Shown here in pieces: positions 24,935 through 33,793 of a DNA stretch of 64,000 bases. Under the pieces are notes generated by a model, which saw only the letters and a list, made by a program, of their open reading frames with translations, searched no databases and was not told the DNA's origin. The position numbers were made by a program, and so were the translations under genes. The stretch is taken from the NCBI RefSeq assembly GCF_000425385.1, contig NZ_KE384356.1:124001-188000 (forward strand), in the 5' to 3' direction. The stretch comes from Pseudoduganella violaceinigra DSM 15887 (lineage in GTDB: Bacteria; Pseudomonadota; Gammaproteobacteria; Burkholderiales; Burkholderiaceae_D). The first letter of the stretch is position 1. Each line of letters starts with the position of its first letter.

Positions 24935-26491
24935 TCAGAATTTGGTTGTGATCGCGGCGGCCACGGCGTTTTCCGTGTACTGCTGCCCGCCCAGGCCGGT
25001 GCTCCCGCGCACATGGCGCAATTCCACGCTGCCGCTGGTGCGCGAGCTGTAGGTGCGCGCCAGGTTCAGGTGCAGATCGCGCTGGTGGCTGCTGCGCGCA
25101 TCGCTCAGCGATTTGGCGTTGATGGCATTGCCGATCAGGGTCAGCACCGTTTGCGCGCCCGGCTTGTAGCTGACGCTGGCCAGCACGCCGAGCTGGTCGG
25201 TGTTGTCGTTCAGCGTCGACAGGGAACTGCCCAGCAAGCGGCTATCGACCTGCTGGCTCGACAGCATCTCGCGCTTGGTCTTGAACACGCTCAGCGTGCT
25301 GGTGGTGCGCGCCAGCTGCCAGCCGACCGCGGCATTGAACTGCTTCATCAGCGAATAGCGGTTGCTGAGGAAGTTGACGCTGGTGGCCAGCGACTTCGGC
25401 AGCCCGGCCGACTGGATATACGCCGCCACGGCGGCGGCGCGCAGCTGGGCGTCGGGAATCTGGGCGCGGAACAGGTTGTCCAGCATGCTCGCCGTGTTGA
25501 CCGCCTGCGGCAGCAGGAACTGGCTGCGCGTGGTGCTGACCGAATCGCTGTAGGCGACGTTCCAGACCGTGCCGCGGCTGCGGTGCTGCAGCGCCAAGCT
25601 GTAGCTGGGGCCGTAGAAGCGGTGGCCGGCCGTGGCCTGGATCGAGGTGCGCGCGGAAGGCGTCCACTGCAGGTTGCCGCCGTAGGCCACGCCGGACTGG
25701 GAGCCGCCCAGGCCGCTGTAATCGTAATCGTCGTAGCCGCCGAACACCCCCAGGTTCAAGGTCGGCGACACGGCATAGCGCAGGTTCAGGTTGGCGGCCT
25801 TGGAGCTGGTGTTCTGCTGGCGTTCGCCGCCGCCCGCTTCCGGCAACTGTTCATCGATCACCGAACGCATCACGCTGGCATCCCAGCCGAAGCGGCGGAA
25901 GGTCGGGCCGCTGGTCAGTTGCGCGCTGAGGGTATTGCCGTCGCTGCGGCGCATGCCGATATTGTCGGTGCTGACCGAATCGCGCGCATAGCGCAGCTCG
26001 CCGTTGGCAAACGCGCCGAAGCGGTGCACCAGGTAGGGACTGACACGGTAGGTGCGCACCTCGTTGCGGTTGGTGCGCAGGTAATCGTTGCCCGAGGAAA
26101 GCGGGCCGAACAGCGAGGTGGCTTGCTGGCGGATGGTGGCGCCGGCATCGAGGTAGAGCAGCTCTTCCACCAGGCGCGACTTGAGCTTGCCGTCCAGGTC
26201 CTGGCTGTGGCGCAGGGCGCCGCTGCGGCGCGAGCCGGAGTATTCGTAGAGGCTGAGCGCGTAATTGAAACTGAGATCGAAGCGCGCCGAGTGGTTCAGC
26301 AGCTGGAAGCCCGGCGTCATCTGCAGCACCATGCCGCCGCCGGACCGGTCCTCGGGCAGCAGGGCGACATTGTCGGAATAGGTGGCGCGCGCCGCCGCCA
26401 CCGGCGTGAAATCCCAGGCCGCATGGGCCGGGCAGGCCGCACCCAAGCCCGCCGCCAGAGGCAGCAGGGCCAGACGGCTACGCTTAGCCAT
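24935..26491 (-). CDS. PEP-CTERM system outer-membrane beta-barrel protein (TIGR03016-like)
   Basis: A 518-residue secreted protein with a signal peptide (MAKRSRLALLPLAAGLGAAC, then PAHA). It continues WDFTPVAAARATYSDNVALL, matching the start of the exosortase-associated TIGR03016 family. Alternating hydrophobic, aromatic-rich stretches through the length and a terminal Phe (AITTKF) indicate an outer-membrane barrel. It may serve as the polysaccharide secretin-like porin of the locus. An ATG at 26503 is also possible (20-nt overlap with the kinase gene instead of 8). No Cys is seen in the mature part. Confidence 0.88.
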   Translation of the reverse strand: MAKRSRLALLPLAAGLGAACPAHAAWDFTPVAAARATYSDNVALLPEDRSGGGMVLQMTPGFQLLNHSARFDLSFNYALSLYEYSGSRRSGALRHSQDLDGKLKSRLVEELLYLDAGATIRQQATSLFGPLSSGNDYLRTNRNEVRTYRVSPYLVHRFGAFANGELRYARDSVSTDNIGMRRSDGNTLSAQLTSGPTFRRFGWDASVMRSVIDEQLPEAGGGERQQNTSSKAANLNLRYAVSPTLNLGVFGGYDDYDYSGLGGSQSGVAYGGNLQWTPSARTSIQATAGHRFYGPSYSLALQHRSRGTVWNVAYSDSVSTTRSQFLLPQAVNTASMLDNLFRAQIPDAQLRAAAVAAYIQSAGLPKSLATSVNFLSNRYSLMKQFNAAVGWQLARTTSTLSVFKTKREMLSSQQVDSRLLGSSLSTLNDNTDQLGVLASVSYKPGAQTVLTLIGNAINAKSLSDARSSHQRDLHLNLARTYSSRTSGSVELRHVRGSTGLGGQQYTENAVAAAITTKF

Positions 26492-27479
26492 AGTGATAGT
26501 CATACGTTTCGGTACCCGGGAATTCGCGCGACTTGTTGTAGATCAGGTTGACGTTATTCAAGCCTTCCAACTGGCGCAGCGATTCCTTGACCGCATGCTG
26601 GGTGGTGCGTTCCGATTCCACCACCAGCACGATCTGGCCCATATTCGAGGCCAGCACATGCGATTCCGAGGTCAGCAGGAGCGGCGGCGAATCGAAGATC
26701 ACGATACGGTCCGGGTAGCGGTTGGCGATCTCGGTCACCAGGTTCTTCATCATGTGCGACGCCAGCAGCTCGGTGGCGCGCGGCGAACTGGTGCCGGCCG
26801 GCAGGATCGACAGGGTGTTGACATTGGTGCGCAGCATGACGTCGGCCATGTCGACATTGTCGTCCAGCAGGATGTCCATCAGGCCGCGCTGGGCCGGCAA
26901 GCCCAGGGTGCGCAGCACCGACGGGCGCGCCACGTCGGCGTCGACCAGCAGCACGGTGTGGTCCAGTTCCATGGCGATGCTCATGGCCAGATTGATCGAG
27001 CAGAAGGTCTTGCCTTCGCCCGGCAGCGAGCTGGTGATCATGATCAGGTTGCCCGGGTTGTCGCCCGGCTTGCGGGCGGCAAAGGCACGCTTGATCAGCG
27101 GGCGCTTGATGATGCGGAAGTCTTCCACCAGCGAGGTGCGGCCGCCGGCGGCCGTGACCAGGCCGGCTTCATGCATGCGTGCCAGATCCAGTTCCACCGT
27201 GTGGGTGGTGCGGCGCGGCCCCTCGCTGCGCGGCTGCAGCGAGGCCAGCACCGGCATCACCGGCGATTCGGCGGGGGCGATGGCCGGGGCGGCGGCAGGT
27301 GCGGCAGTGGCGGCAGGTGCGGCGGCAGGTGCGGCGGCTGGCGCGGCAGCGGCGACCGGCGGCGCTGCTTCGGCGACCGGTGCCGCGACCGGTGCCGTTG
27401 CCTGGCTCATACTGGCGTCAGCAGCCGCTTCGGCAGGACGCTGGCCGAGGCGGTTGGCGGCTTTTTCGATAATGCTCAC
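26484..27479 (-). CDS. XrtA-associated tyrosine autokinase (BY-kinase, TIGR03018-like)
   Basis: A 331-residue bacterial tyrosine kinase of the CpsD/CapB type. It has Walker A TSSLPGEGKTFCSINLA near residue 150, Walker A' VLLVDADVARPS near 178, and Walker B IVIFDSPPLLLTSESH near 250. It ends in a short Tyr cluster, ETYDYHYG, the usual autophosphorylation tail. An Ala/Pro-rich, low-complexity linker spans residues ~25-70. With the chain-length protein encoded just upstream it forms a split Wzc-like pair that controls polymer length and export by cycles of phosphorylation. Confidence 0.93.
   Translation of the reverse strand: MSIIEKAANRLGQRPAEAAADASMSQATAPVAAPVAEAAPPVAAAAPAAAPAAAPAATAAPAAAPAIAPAESPVMPVLASLQPRSEGPRRTTHTVELDLARMHEAGLVTAAGGRTSLVEDFRIIKRPLIKRAFAARKPGDNPGNLIMITSSLPGEGKTFCSINLAMSIAMELDHTVLLVDADVARPSVLRTLGLPAQRGLMDILLDDNVDMADVMLRTNVNTLSILPAGTSSPRATELLASHMMKNLVTEIANRYPDRIVIFDSPPLLLTSESHVLASNMGQIVLVVESERTTQHAVKESLRQLEGLNNVNLIYNKSREFPGTETYDYHYG
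27290..27400. repeat. Low-complexity Ala/Pro-coding GCGGCAGGT-type repeats
   Basis: Short imperfect repeats (GCGGCAGGT, GCGGCGGCAGGT and variants) encode the Ala/Pro linker of the tyrosine kinase. Units are in multiples of 3, so copy-number changes would alter linker length without shifting frame. Confidence 0.6.
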
Positions 27480-27506
27480 GTGGTGGACTCCCTGGGTGTT
27501 GCGGGC

Positions 27507-29033
27507 TCAGGCGGCACGCAGCAAGGTAACGGTGATGACGCCGCCAAAGGCGGTGAACAGCGAGGCCACCGCCAGGCCGAAGCCGTACAGGCGGCGGCGG
27601 CGCGAGGATTTCTGGGTTTCGGTCCAGTTCATGCCGATGCTGCCCAGGATCGGCACGCCGGTGACTTCGCGCAGGCTGTGCTGGCTGAGGAAAGTGGGCC
27701 GTACTTGGCTCATCAGGAATGCGCTGCCCAGGCCCACCAGCAGGGAGGCAACGAAGACGATGGAATAGAAGCGCGCGCGGTTGGGGCCGACCGGGGTCTG
27801 CGGCACGTTCGGCGGGTCGATCACGCGGAAGCTCATCATGTCGGTGGCCGAGCTCAGGTCGCCGGACAGCTTGGCCGCCTCGCGGCGCTGCACCAGCTTC
27901 TCGTAGTTTTCCTTGTTGATCGCGTAGTCGCGGTTGAGCTGGGCCAGCTGGGCTTCCACTTCCGGCGCTGCCGTGCTCTGCGAGCGCATGCGTTCCATGC
28001 GCGCCGAGTACTCGCTGACACGGGCCTTGAGCGAGGCCACGCGCGCCTCTTCCACCGAGAGCGCCACATTCATCTGCTGCAGCATGGGGCTGTAGGCCAG
28101 GCCCGGGTCGCTGCTCTTGGCCAGTTTCTTCGCCTCATCCTTCTTGCGCTGCTGCAGGGTGGCGATCAGGCGCTTGGACGAGACGATGTCCGGGTGTTCC
28201 TCGGTGTACTGCATGCGCAGGGTGTCGAGCTGTTTTTCCAGCGTCGCGATGCGGCCGTCGATTTCCGGATTGCTGATATTGGCCTGGTCGCTCGACGGCG
28301 CCATATCTTCGCCGGCGATCTGGCGCTTGATGGCATTGCGGGCCTGCTCCGATTCCGTCAGTTCGAGGCGGGCCTGGGCCAGCTTTTCCGACAGGTCGCC
28401 CAGGTTGCTCGAGTAGTCGGTGCCCTGGCGCGGCAGCAAGCCCATATTGCGGATCTTGAATTCCTTGAGCGCGTTCTCGCCCGAGGCCAGGCGCTCCTCA
28501 TACATCTTGATCTGGTCGTCGATGAACTGGACGGCCTTTTCCGAATCCTGCTTCTTGCCGCCGAAGGAGCCCTCGACGAAGATGGTCAGCAGGGACTGCA
28601 CCACGTCCTTGCCCAGCTTGGGATTTTCGTTGTTGTAGGAAATCGTATAGATATCGTCGCGCTCGGTGCCGATGACCTTGATGGCCGTCATCAGCTCGTC
28701 GATCTGCTTCTCGTGTTCCTTCGGATCCTTGGCCTTGATGTCCAGGTCGACCATGCGCAACACGCGCTCGACATTGGGACGGCTGATCAGGGTGCGGCGC
28801 ATGAACATGACCTGCTGTTCCACATTGGGCGTGGTGGTCATGCCCGACATCAGCGGTTTCAGAATGCTCTGGGTATCGACATACACGCGGGCCGACGCCA
28901 TGTAATCGTTCGGCAGGCGGTACACCACGGCCCAGCCGACGATGGCCACCAGCCAGGCGATTGCTACTGCATACCAGCGGTACTTTCCGATTGCCTTAAG
29001 AAAGGTCAACAGCAAGGCCATTAATTCTGCCAT
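27507..29033 (-). CDS. XrtA-associated chain-length determinant protein (Wzz/GumC-like, TIGR03007-like)
   Basis: About 508 residues with the polysaccharide co-polymerase layout. A transmembrane segment near the N-terminus (RWYAVAIAWLVAIVGWAVVY) is followed by a Wzz domain (ASARVYVDTQSILKPLM). A long periplasmic coiled coil follows (GENALKEFKIRNMG, ATLEKQLDTLRMQYTEEHPD). Then come the PNVPQTPVGPNRARFYSIVF motif with a second membrane segment and a C-terminal one. The kinase is separate (next gene). The ATG at 29033 is preferred over a GTG at 29042. It is the first gene of the long minus-strand operon, so its promoter must lie in 29034-29223. Confidence 0.92.
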   Translation of the reverse strand: MAELMALLLTFLKAIGKYRWYAVAIAWLVAIVGWAVVYRLPNDYMASARVYVDTQSILKPLMSGMTTTPNVEQQVMFMRRTLISRPNVERVLRMVDLDIKAKDPKEHEKQIDELMTAIKVIGTERDDIYTISYNNENPKLGKDVVQSLLTIFVEGSFGGKKQDSEKAVQFIDDQIKMYEERLASGENALKEFKIRNMGLLPRQGTDYSSNLGDLSEKLAQARLELTESEQARNAIKRQIAGEDMAPSSDQANISNPEIDGRIATLEKQLDTLRMQYTEEHPDIVSSKRLIATLQQRKKDEAKKLAKSSDPGLAYSPMLQQMNVALSVEEARVASLKARVSEYSARMERMRSQSTAAPEVEAQLAQLNRDYAINKENYEKLVQRREAAKLSGDLSSATDMMSFRVIDPPNVPQTPVGPNRARFYSIVFVASLLVGLGSAFLMSQVRPTFLSQHSLREVTGVPILGSIGMNWTETQKSSRRRRLYGFGLAVASLFTAFGGVITVTLLRAA

Positions 29034-29223
29034 CTCGATCACTCATCCTTGGTTAAGACAGGCAAACTGTCGCAATACCGACTTCTAATATTGCCTAAAT
29101 AACATCTAATCTCTATCATACAGCAGAACACGCTGCCTGTTACTATTAATTTATGCCTGTTGTGCGCTGATGACGAAAAGAATTTAACATTTCCACTTGG
29201 AAATTCACCATTCCGGAGACCCC
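29034..29223. promoter_or_regulatory. Divergent promoter region of the two eps transcription units
   Basis: An AT-rich 190-bp gap between the chain-length gene (minus) and the protease gene (plus). It must drive the ~20-kb minus-strand operon. No sigma-54 -24/-12 match is visible here, unlike the PEP-CTERM genes. A 6-bp inverted repeat TTTCCA-CT-TGGAAA lies at 29190-29203, just before the protease ribosome site. Exact promoters were not assigned. Confidence 0.5.
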
Positions 29224-29997
29224 ATGGTCAAGCTGATTTCACTTTTGCTGGCGGCCTGCCTGCTGTGCACCAGTCCCGCCGCGCCTGCCGCCCCCCTGCC
29301 CCGCACCATTGCCGCCGTCAAGCCCAGCGTGGTGGGCATCGGCACCTTCAACCGCACCCGCAGTCCCGCCATCGTATTCCATGCCACGGGTTTTGTGGTG
29401 GGCGATGGTTTGTCCGTGATCACCAACGCGCACGCGGTGACGGCGCTCGATTCCGAAAAGCTGGAAACGCTCGGCATTGTCACCGGCAAGGGCGACCAGC
29501 TGCAGTTCCGTGAAGCCAGCGTGGTCACCATCGACCGCGCCCACGACCTGGTGCACCTGCGCCTGACCGGCAACCCGCTGCCGGCCTTGACCCTGGCCGG
29601 CAACGATATGCTGGACGAGGGCAGCGACCTGGTGTTTACCGGCTACCCGCTCGGCATCCTGCTCGGCCTCAACCCGGTCACCCACCGCGCCCTGCTGGCG
29701 GCGCAAACGCCGGCCATCCTGCCCACCCCGACCTCGCGCGGGCTGAACCCGCGCGCCGCCCTGCAGCTGCAGCGTGGCGCGCCGTTCACGATTTACCAGC
29801 TGGACGGTACGGCATACCCCAGCAATAGCGGCAGCCCCGTGTATGATCCCGAAACCGGCGCCGTGGTGGCGGTCATCAATATGACCCTGGTCAAAGGCAC
29901 CAAGGAAAGCGCGATCACCGATCCAAGCGGCATCAGCTACGCCATCCCGGTGCGCCATGTACGCGAATTGCTACAACAAGGCAGCATACCGAAATAG
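29224..29997 (+). CDS. Secreted trypsin-like serine protease
   Basis: A 257-residue protein starting at ATG 29224 with GGAG 6 nt upstream. A signal peptide (MVKLISLLLAACLLCTSPAA) is followed by a chymotrypsin/DegP-like fold with a complete triad: His in VITNAHAVTAL (near residue 76), Asp in RAHDLVHLRL (near 109), and Ser in PSNSGSPVYDPETG (near 204). No PDZ domain is present, so it is not a canonical HtrA. It sits between the chain-length and export genes, the heart of the export machinery. A role in processing a periplasmic eps component is inferred from position only. Confidence 0.82.
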   Translation: MVKLISLLLAACLLCTSPAAPAAPLPRTIAAVKPSVVGIGTFNRTRSPAIVFHATGFVVGDGLSVITNAHAVTALDSEKLETLGIVTGKGDQLQFREASVVTIDRAHDLVHLRLTGNPLPALTLAGNDMLDEGSDLVFTGYPLGILLGLNPVTHRALLAAQTPAILPTPTSRGLNPRAALQLQRGAPFTIYQLDGTAYPSNSGSPVYDPETGAVVAVINMTLVKGTKESAITDPSGISYAIPVRHVRELLQQGSIPK

Positions 29998-30060
29998 AAG
30001 GTAAACTAGCAAGACTCGTGGTATAACCGGCAATGCTAAAAAGCAAACAAGGAGAATAAT

Positions 30061-30690
30061 GTGAAGATGCAATCCAAGCTGGCCCGTTTCGTCGCCGCGA
30101 GCGCCGTGCTGCTGGGCGCACTGGGCCTGGGCGGCTGCGCCGCCACCCACGGCAACGCCCCGGCCGATGCCGGCGTCGTTCCGCAAACGGATTACCTGAT
30201 CGGCCCGGGCGACAATCTCAGCATCATCGTCTGGCGCAACCCGGAAGTGTCGCAAGTGGTGCCGGTGCGCCCCGACGGCAAGATCACCACCCCGCTGGTG
30301 GAAGATTTGCCGGCCAGCGGCAAGACCTCCACCGAGCTGGCGCGCGATATCGAAAAAGCGCTGGCCAAGTTCATCCAGCAACCCGTGGTGACCGTGATCG
30401 TGACCGGCTTCGTCGGCACGTACGGCGAACAGATCCGCGTGATCGGCCAGGCCGCCAAGCCGCAGTCGCTGCCGTATCGCCGCGACATGTCCATCCTCGA
30501 CGTGATGATCGCGGTCGGCGGCGTCACCGAATTTGCGGCCGGCAACAAGGCCAGCATCATCCGCATGGTCGACGGCAAGCAGCAGCAGTTCACCGTGCGG
30601 CTGAACGACCTGATCAAGGATGGGGATATTTCCGCCAATGTGCCGATGCGCCCCGGCGATATCCTCGTCGTCCCGGAAAGTTTCTTCTAA
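30061..30690 (+). CDS. XrtA/PEP-CTERM system polysaccharide export lipoprotein (Wza/EpsA-like, TIGR03027-like)
   Basis: A 209-residue lipoprotein. The GTG at 30061 is the start because AAGGAG lies 6 nt upstream; an ATG at 30067 is also in frame. The lipobox LGLGGC gives a lipidated Cys near residue 26. The Poly_export domain (TDYLIGPGDNLSIIVWRNPE) and a SLBB-like second domain (IRVIGQAAKPQSLPYRRDMS) follow. It would form the outer-membrane exit channel together with the barrel encoded at 24.9 kb. It follows the protease gene by 63 nt and probably shares its transcript. Confidence 0.93.
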   Translation: MKMQSKLARFVAASAVLLGALGLGGCAATHGNAPADAGVVPQTDYLIGPGDNLSIIVWRNPEVSQVVPVRPDGKITTPLVEDLPASGKTSTELARDIEKALAKFIQQPVVTVIVTGFVGTYGEQIRVIGQAAKPQSLPYRRDMSILDVMIAVGGVTEFAAGNKASIIRMVDGKQQQFTVRLNDLIKDGDISANVPMRPGDILVVPESFF

Positions 30691-30753
30691 ACTTGGTATT
30701 AGGGCGAAAGTTGCCCGCGGGTGTCGAGAATTCTTACAGTTCAAGATATGATA

Positions 30754-30779
30754 GCCAGGCAGGATACTTTTCAGTCCTG
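30754..30779. promoter_or_regulatory. 8-bp inverted repeat upstream of a sigma-54 promoter (candidate activator site)
   Basis: AGGCAGGA and TCCTGCCT form a perfect inverted repeat around a 10-nt centre. No T-run follows on either strand, so it does not look like a terminator. It ends 55 nt before the -24/-12 promoter at 30835, a distance suited to an enhancer-binding protein such as PrsR. That role is inference. Confidence 0.35.
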
Positions 30780-30834
30780 CCTGACATGGCTAACCGCCTG
30801 ATTCTTCAGGTGTTGCCTAGGTGAAACGCGTATC

Positions 30835-30850
30835 TGGAACGGTACTTGCT
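30835..30850 (+). promoter_or_regulatory. Sigma-54 (-24/-12) promoter of the Tat/PqqD/HprK cassette
   Basis: TGGAACGGTACTTGCT matches the consensus TGGCACG-N4-TTGCW at 11 of 12 defined positions, with the invariant GG and GC correctly spaced. The element ends 53 nt before the GTG at 30904. The same layout occurs before the PEP-CTERM gene at 35540. Confidence 0.75.
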
Positions 30851-30903
30851 TGTTCACTAAGTAATATGGGCAATTGCCTTCTACCAATTCGCAAGGACAA
30901 GAC

Positions 30904-31521
30904 GTGGCCAACGAACAACAGCCCGGCAAGCCATTGAGCGCCCAAGGCGCGGCGCGCCGCCGCTTTACCCGCGCCGGTGCCGCTGCATCCGGCGTCCTGC
31001 TGACCGTCCATAGCCAACCCGGCATGGCGGCCGTGATTTGCGCCGGGCCGTCGGGCTTCCAGTCCGGCCTGGTCAGTGCGCGCAATGTCGATCCCGGCGC
31101 CTGTGCCGGGCGTTCCCCCGGTTTCTGGAAAAATGCCGATACCGCGGGCAGCGGCGGCGGCAAGGGCAAGCCGCCCAAGGAGCCGCTGCCGAACAAGGTA
31201 TGGCCGGCCGGCGCCACCGCCAACACCAAATTCCGCACCGTGTTTACCTGCACGGCGGCGATGGGGCAGACCTACGGTTCGGATACCTGCACCCTGGACT
31301 GGATCCTCGGCAGCAATGCCGGCTGGGACAAGCACAACCTGGGCGCCCACCTGGTGGCCGCCTACCTGAATGTGCTGGCCGGCTACACCGGCTACCTGAC
31401 CGTCAACCAGCTCAACGCCATCTGGAACGAGTGGCGCGACTACGGCTATTACACGCCGACCGCCGGCGTGAAATGGACCGCGTCCCAGATCGTGCAATAC
31501 CTGAGCGGAACGATGTCTTGA
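30904..31521 (+). CDS. Tat-signal-like secreted protein with SPGFWKN motif
   Basis: A 205-residue protein starting at GTG 30904 (AAGGAC about 6 nt upstream); a longer frame from 30874 is less supported. The N-terminus has a twin-arginine-like ARRRFTRAGAAASGVLLTV segment followed by a probable cleavage region near GMAAV. The mature part has four Cys (ICAGP, GACAGRSPGFWKN, FTCTAAM, DTCTLDW) and many aromatic residues. The SPGFWKN motif resembles the G-[FY]-W-K-N signature of various secreted adhesin-like proteins. It is the first gene of a cassette encoding a PqqD-like protein and an HprK-related kinase and may be their substrate; that is inference. Confidence 0.75.
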   Translation: MANEQQPGKPLSAQGAARRRFTRAGAAASGVLLTVHSQPGMAAVICAGPSGFQSGLVSARNVDPGACAGRSPGFWKNADTAGSGGGKGKPPKEPLPNKVWPAGATANTKFRTVFTCTAAMGQTYGSDTCTLDWILGSNAGWDKHNLGAHLVAAYLNVLAGYTGYLTVNQLNAIWNEWRDYGYYTPTAGVKWTASQIVQYLSGTMS

Positions 31522-31754
31522 CGGCCCCGGCCTGGCGCATCCTGCCAGGCCAGTCCCTGCGCCACCGCAGCTGGGACGGCCAGGCCGTGCTGTACAACGA
31601 CGTGTCCGGTTCCACCCACCTGCTGGACCAAGCCACCCTGGACTTGCTGCACGCCTTGCGCGACGGCGACATCACGCCCGATGAACTGGCCGATCCCGAC
31701 CTGGCGCCGGCCCTGGCCGCGCTGCAGAAACTCTACCTGGTGGAAGCATGCTGA
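31518..31754 (+). CDS. HPr-rel-A system PqqD-family peptide chaperone (TIGR04353-like)
   Basis: A 78-residue PqqD-like protein beginning TAPAWRILPGQSLRHRSWDG and containing VLYNDVSGSTHLLDQATLDL, the PqqD pattern of a small winged-helix peptide binder. The TTG at 31518 overlaps the previous TGA stop, the only sensible start and consistent with translational coupling. Its stop overlaps the kinase start by 7 nt. PqqD relatives present a peptide to a modifying enzyme; here the partner would be the HprK-related protein. Confidence 0.78.
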   Translation: MTAPAWRILPGQSLRHRSWDGQAVLYNDVSGSTHLLDQATLDLLHALRDGDITPDELADPDLAPALAALQKLYLVEAC

Positions 31755-32668
31755 CCGTCGCCAGCCTGGCCCCGGAGGCGCTGCACGCGCGCCTGGCGGG
31801 CGCCGGCCTGCGCCTGCGCACGGGCCGCTTCACGGTACGGCTGCAGGCCGACCTGCCCAGCGTGACGGCCGGCATCGCCCTGCTGTATGGCGGCTATCCC
31901 CTGCTGCAGGACGACGACTTCGCCGAATTCCACCTGAAGCTGGCGCGTCCGCGTTCGGCGCGCCGCTGGCTGCGCCCGCAAGTCCGGCTGGCCTGCGACG
32001 GCTATGAAATGTTCCAGCCGATGCCGCTGCAGCACGCCTTCCCCATGTTCGAGTGGGGCTTCAACTGGTGCGTCTCGAGCCGCGCCCACCGCTACCTGAT
32101 GGTGCATGCCGCCGTGCTGGAACGTAATGGCCGCGCCGTGATCCTGCCGGCGCCGCCCGGTTCGGGCAAGAGCACCCTGACCGCCGCCCTGTCCGGCAAG
32201 GGCGGCTGGCGCCTGCTGTCGGACGAACTGACCCTGCTGGAACTGGACAGCGGCCTGCTGGTGCCCAACCCGCGCCCGATCAGCCTGAAGAACGCCTCCA
32301 TCGACATCATCCGCCGCTATGTGCCGGACGCCGTGCTCAGCACGCCGGTGCAGGACACCCTGAAAGGCACGGTGGCGCATATGCGCGCGCCGGGCGACTG
32401 CGTGGCGCGCGCCGCCGAGACGGCGCTGCCGGCCTGGATCGTGTTCCCGCATTACCAGGCGGGCGCCGCCACCACGCTGGAAGCGCTGCCGCGCGCCGCC
32501 ACCTTCATGGAACTGGCCGGCAACAGCTTCAATTACAGCGTGCTGGGCGCCGCCGGCTTCGCGGCGCTGGGCGATCTGGTCGAGCGCGCCGCCGGCTTCC
32601 GTTTCCGCTATAGTGCGCTGGATGAAGCCCTGGACACCTTTGCCCGCCTCGATGCCTTTGCCGCCTGA
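31748..32668 (+). CDS. HprK-related kinase A (TIGR04352-like)
   Basis: A 306-residue protein with an HPr-kinase-like P-loop, ILPAPPGSGKSTLTAALSGK near residue 133, and a conserved WRLLSDELTLLEL following it. The N-terminal region (residues 1-110) is unlike true HprK and includes FEWGFNWCVSSRAHRYLMVH. No HPr/PTS gene is nearby, so phosphorylation of HPr is unlikely. The tight overlap with the PqqD-like gene (7 nt) and the nucleotidyltransferase gene (17 nt) points to a dedicated modification system. Confidence 0.88.
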   Translation: MLTVASLAPEALHARLAGAGLRLRTGRFTVRLQADLPSVTAGIALLYGGYPLLQDDDFAEFHLKLARPRSARRWLRPQVRLACDGYEMFQPMPLQHAFPMFEWGFNWCVSSRAHRYLMVHAAVLERNGRAVILPAPPGSGKSTLTAALSGKGGWRLLSDELTLLELDSGLLVPNPRPISLKNASIDIIRRYVPDAVLSTPVQDTLKGTVAHMRAPGDCVARAAETALPAWIVFPHYQAGAATTLEALPRAATFMELAGNSFNYSVLGAAGFAALGDLVERAAGFRFRYSALDEALDTFARLDAFAA

Positions 32669-33755
32669 CGGGCCGCTGCTGCTGCGCATCCTGCGCGCGC
32701 CGGAGCAAGCGGCCGCCCTGGCGCCGGCCGGCTGGGACCTGCTGCTGCGGCAGGCGGAAACAGCCAACCTCAGCGCCACCCTGCATGACTGGCTGGACCA
32801 GCATGGCGTCCTGGCGCAGGCCTTGCCGCAGGCGCGCGAGCAGCTGTCCTGGAGCGCCGTGCTGGCGCGCCGCCACCGCCAAGCCACCTACTGGGAAATC
32901 CGCCTGATCGGCCGGGCGCTGGCCGGGCTCGGCCTGCCGCTGCTGCTGCTGAAAGGCGGCGCCTATGCCGCCGCCGGCCTGCCGCCGGCCGCCGGGCGGC
33001 TGTTTTCCGATATCGACATCCTGGTGCCGGAAGCCAGCCTGCCACAGGTGGAAGCGGCCCTGATGCGCCACGGCTGGGCCGGCCAGCAGCATGACGCCTA
33101 CGACCAGCGCTACTACCGCGAATGGATGCACGAGCTGCCGCCCATGAGCCATGTGCTGCGCCAGACCACGATCGACGTGCACCACACCATCCTGCCGCGC
33201 AGCGCCGCCCAGCGCCCCGACCCGCATGCGCTGCGCGCCGCCGCGCGGCCCCTGGCCGAACCGGCCGGCGCCGCCGTGCTGGCGCCGCTGGACATGGTGC
33301 TGCACAGCGCCACCCACCTGTTCGCGGACGGCGAGTTCGACAAGGGCTTGCGCGACCTGTGGGATTTGCACCGCCTGTTGACCCATTTCGGCGCGCACGA
33401 GCCCGGCTTCTGGGACGCCCTGCCGGCGCGGGCGCGCCAGATGCAGCTGCAGCGCTTCATGTGCTACGGCCTACGCTACAGCGCCCTGCTGCTCGGCACG
33501 CCGGTGCCGCCGGCCACGCTGGCCGCCATGGCGGGCGACGGCCCGCCGCCCGCCTTGCAGGCCCTGATGGATGCCCTGTTCACGCGCGCCCTGCTGCCCC
33601 ACCATGCCAGCTGCCGCGGCGCCGGCGGCAAGCTGGCCGACTTTCTGCTGTATGTGCGCGGCAACTGGCTGCGCATGCCGCCGCTGCGCCTGGCACGCCA
33701 CCTGTTCCACAAGGCATTTTTGACACCGAAAAACTCGCCCGGCGCGGCCGTATAA
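32652..33755 (+). CDS. Nucleotidyltransferase family protein (NTP_transf_5-like)
   Basis: A 367-residue protein. The start at ATG 32652 overlaps the kinase gene by 17 nt. The nucleotidyltransferase core is visible as PLLLLKGGAYAAAG near residue 98 and RLFSDIDILVPEASL near 117, where S-D-I-D-I-L-V supplies the metal-binding Asp pair. A third acidic site is plausible in TIDVHHTILP. This domain commonly accompanies HprK-related kinase A in the same cassette. Substrate unknown. Confidence 0.85.
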   Translation: MPLPPDGPLLLRILRAPEQAAALAPAGWDLLLRQAETANLSATLHDWLDQHGVLAQALPQAREQLSWSAVLARRHRQATYWEIRLIGRALAGLGLPLLLLKGGAYAAAGLPPAAGRLFSDIDILVPEASLPQVEAALMRHGWAGQQHDAYDQRYYREWMHELPPMSHVLRQTTIDVHHTILPRSAAQRPDPHALRAAARPLAEPAGAAVLAPLDMVLHSATHLFADGEFDKGLRDLWDLHRLLTHFGAHEPGFWDALPARARQMQLQRFMCYGLRYSALLLGTPVPPATLAAMAGDGPPPALQALMDALFTRALLPHHASCRGAGGKLADFLLYVRGNWLRMPPLRLARHLFHKAFLTPKNSPGAAV

Positions 33756-33793
33756 CGCCAGCGCCTGCCAACTCTGCCGGTCTACAATGGTGC

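Noticed and set aside
30754..30779. Hairpin read as a terminator of the export gene
   Set aside because: No T-run follows on the plus strand and the loop is 10 nt; it was kept only as a possible activator site.
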